Below, in pieces: positions 5,506-5,975 of a DNA stretch of 5,975 bases (position 1 is the stretch's first letter; every line of letters starts with the position of its first letter). This DNA comes from an uncultured Akkermansia sp. Lineage in GTDB: Bacteria > Verrucomicrobiota > Verrucomicrobiia > Verrucomicrobiales > Akkermansiaceae. The stretch lies in NCBI GenBank assembly GCA_900766865.1, contig CAAFXA010000007.1:1-5975 (forward strand), in the 5' to 3' direction. Position numbers and translations under genes: made by a program. The notes under the pieces were generated by a model. It saw nothing but the letters and a program-made list of their open reading frames with translations, had not been told where the DNA came from and made no database searches.

Positions 5506-5975
5506 TCAGTTGTTGCTGTTGGTAAGGACGTTGCGGATGAAGGTGCGCATGGCATCCACACTTTTGGAGCCTTCGAGTGTGCGCAATTTCACGCCCTCCG
5601 TATAAAGAATGGTGGTCGGTACTTTGGTGAGGCCGAATTCCTCTGCCAGCACGGGAAATGCATCTGCATTAACTTCCACTACCTGGATGTTCCCCATTTC
5701 CTCTTCTGCCAGCGTTTTGAGCGTCTGGCGCATGGAATCGCTGTAGCGGCACCAGGGGGCTGTGAAGCAGAGCAACAGGCTTCTGCCGGAAACTCCGGTC
5801 ACCTGCCGGATGTCCTCTCCCTTGTATTCACTGTAAAGTTCGTATTTTGGGGCACCGGGAAGGCCGGTGGGGATGTTGAGGTCTTTGCGGACGAGGGATT
5901 CGAGGGATTCCCGCTGAGGGTTGGGGGCTGGTTTGGTGGCAGTGGTAAACTGCGCGGCACGTTCAGCGCGCTCGG
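5506..5975 (-). CDS. Thioredoxin-fold protein with CxxS active-site motif (N-terminus outside window)
   Basis: The frame stays open from the TGA at 5508-5506 to the right edge of the window, giving at least 155 residues. The GTG at 5802 is internal and not the true start, because the coding frame continues upstream without a stop. Fragment numbering: a charged, proline-containing N-terminal stretch covers 1-57, and a thioredoxin fold begins at about 58. FTAPWCRYS at 70-78 is the active-site region, VVEVNADAFPVLAEEFGL at 98-115 is the beta-alpha segment, and KVPTTILY at 117-124 carries the cis-proline (Pro119). The motif is W-C-R-Y-S: the second cysteine of the usual WCxxC is serine, so a normal dithiol/disulfide cycle is not possible through this pair. 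A signal peptide, if any, would lie outside the window, so location is unknown. Possible roles are a monothiol (glutathione-linked or mixed-disulfide) function or a thioredoxin-like chaperone. It is probably transcribed with trpS, 27 bases downstream. Confidence 0.82.
   Translation of the reverse strand, partial: ERAERAAQFTTATKPAPNPQRESLESLVRKDLNIPTGLPGAPKYELYSEYKGEDIRQVTGVSGRSLLLCFTAPWCRYSDSMRQTLKTLAEEEMGNIQVVEVNADAFPVLAEEFGLTKVPTTILYTEGVKLRTLEGSKSVDAMRTFIRNVLTNSNN

Overview
The window is a run of bacterial housekeeping genes in moderately GC-rich DNA. It reads as ordinary chromosome: there is no insertion sequence, phage gene, tRNA or rRNA, CRISPR array or other mobile element, and no gene-free stretch longer than about 115 bases. 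The host looks like a Gram-negative bacterium. A Verrucomicrobiota/Akkermansia-like or other PVC-group origin would fit the GTP-type PEP carboxykinase, the style of TrpS, the J-domain/Sel1 membrane protein and the near-absence of Shine-Dalgarno sites. That assignment is a tentative impression, not something the sequence proves.

Left part, + strand. The window opens inside pckG (GTP-dependent PEP carboxykinase; the last ~378 residues are present), which ends in a textbook intrinsic terminator. Directly after the terminator's T-run, a sigma70-like promoter drives a compact operon: yqeY (GatB/YqeY-domain protein), ispD (MEP isoprenoid pathway cytidylyltransferase) and a YeeZ-like Rossmann/SDR protein. 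The first two genes are 5 bases apart and the last two overlap by 4 bases. The promoter -10 box lies so close to the yqeY ATG that its mRNA is probably leaderless.

Middle. A small four-helix membrane protein of unknown function (- strand) converges on the operon. It is divergently transcribed from a J-domain/transmembrane/Sel1-repeat protein (+ strand). The ~115 bp between their starts holds a promoter for each direction and a TTGTAACAA palindrome with an extra half-site 11 bp away, a possible shared operator.

Right part, - strand. A thioredoxin-fold protein with a CxxS active-site motif runs in from beyond the right edge and is followed 27 bases later by trpS (tryptophanyl-tRNA synthetase), probably in one transcript. 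trpS converges on the J-domain gene, with a GC-rich stem-loop between them.

The genes serve central metabolism (pckG), isoprenoid precursor synthesis (ispD), translation (trpS, perhaps yqeY) and envelope or protein quality control (J/Sel1 protein, thioredoxin-like protein). I do not see a new multi-gene system. The most interesting items are the J-TM-Sel1 architecture, the CxxS thioredoxin-like protein, the catalytic-motif-poor SDR coupled to ispD, and promoters that abut start codons.
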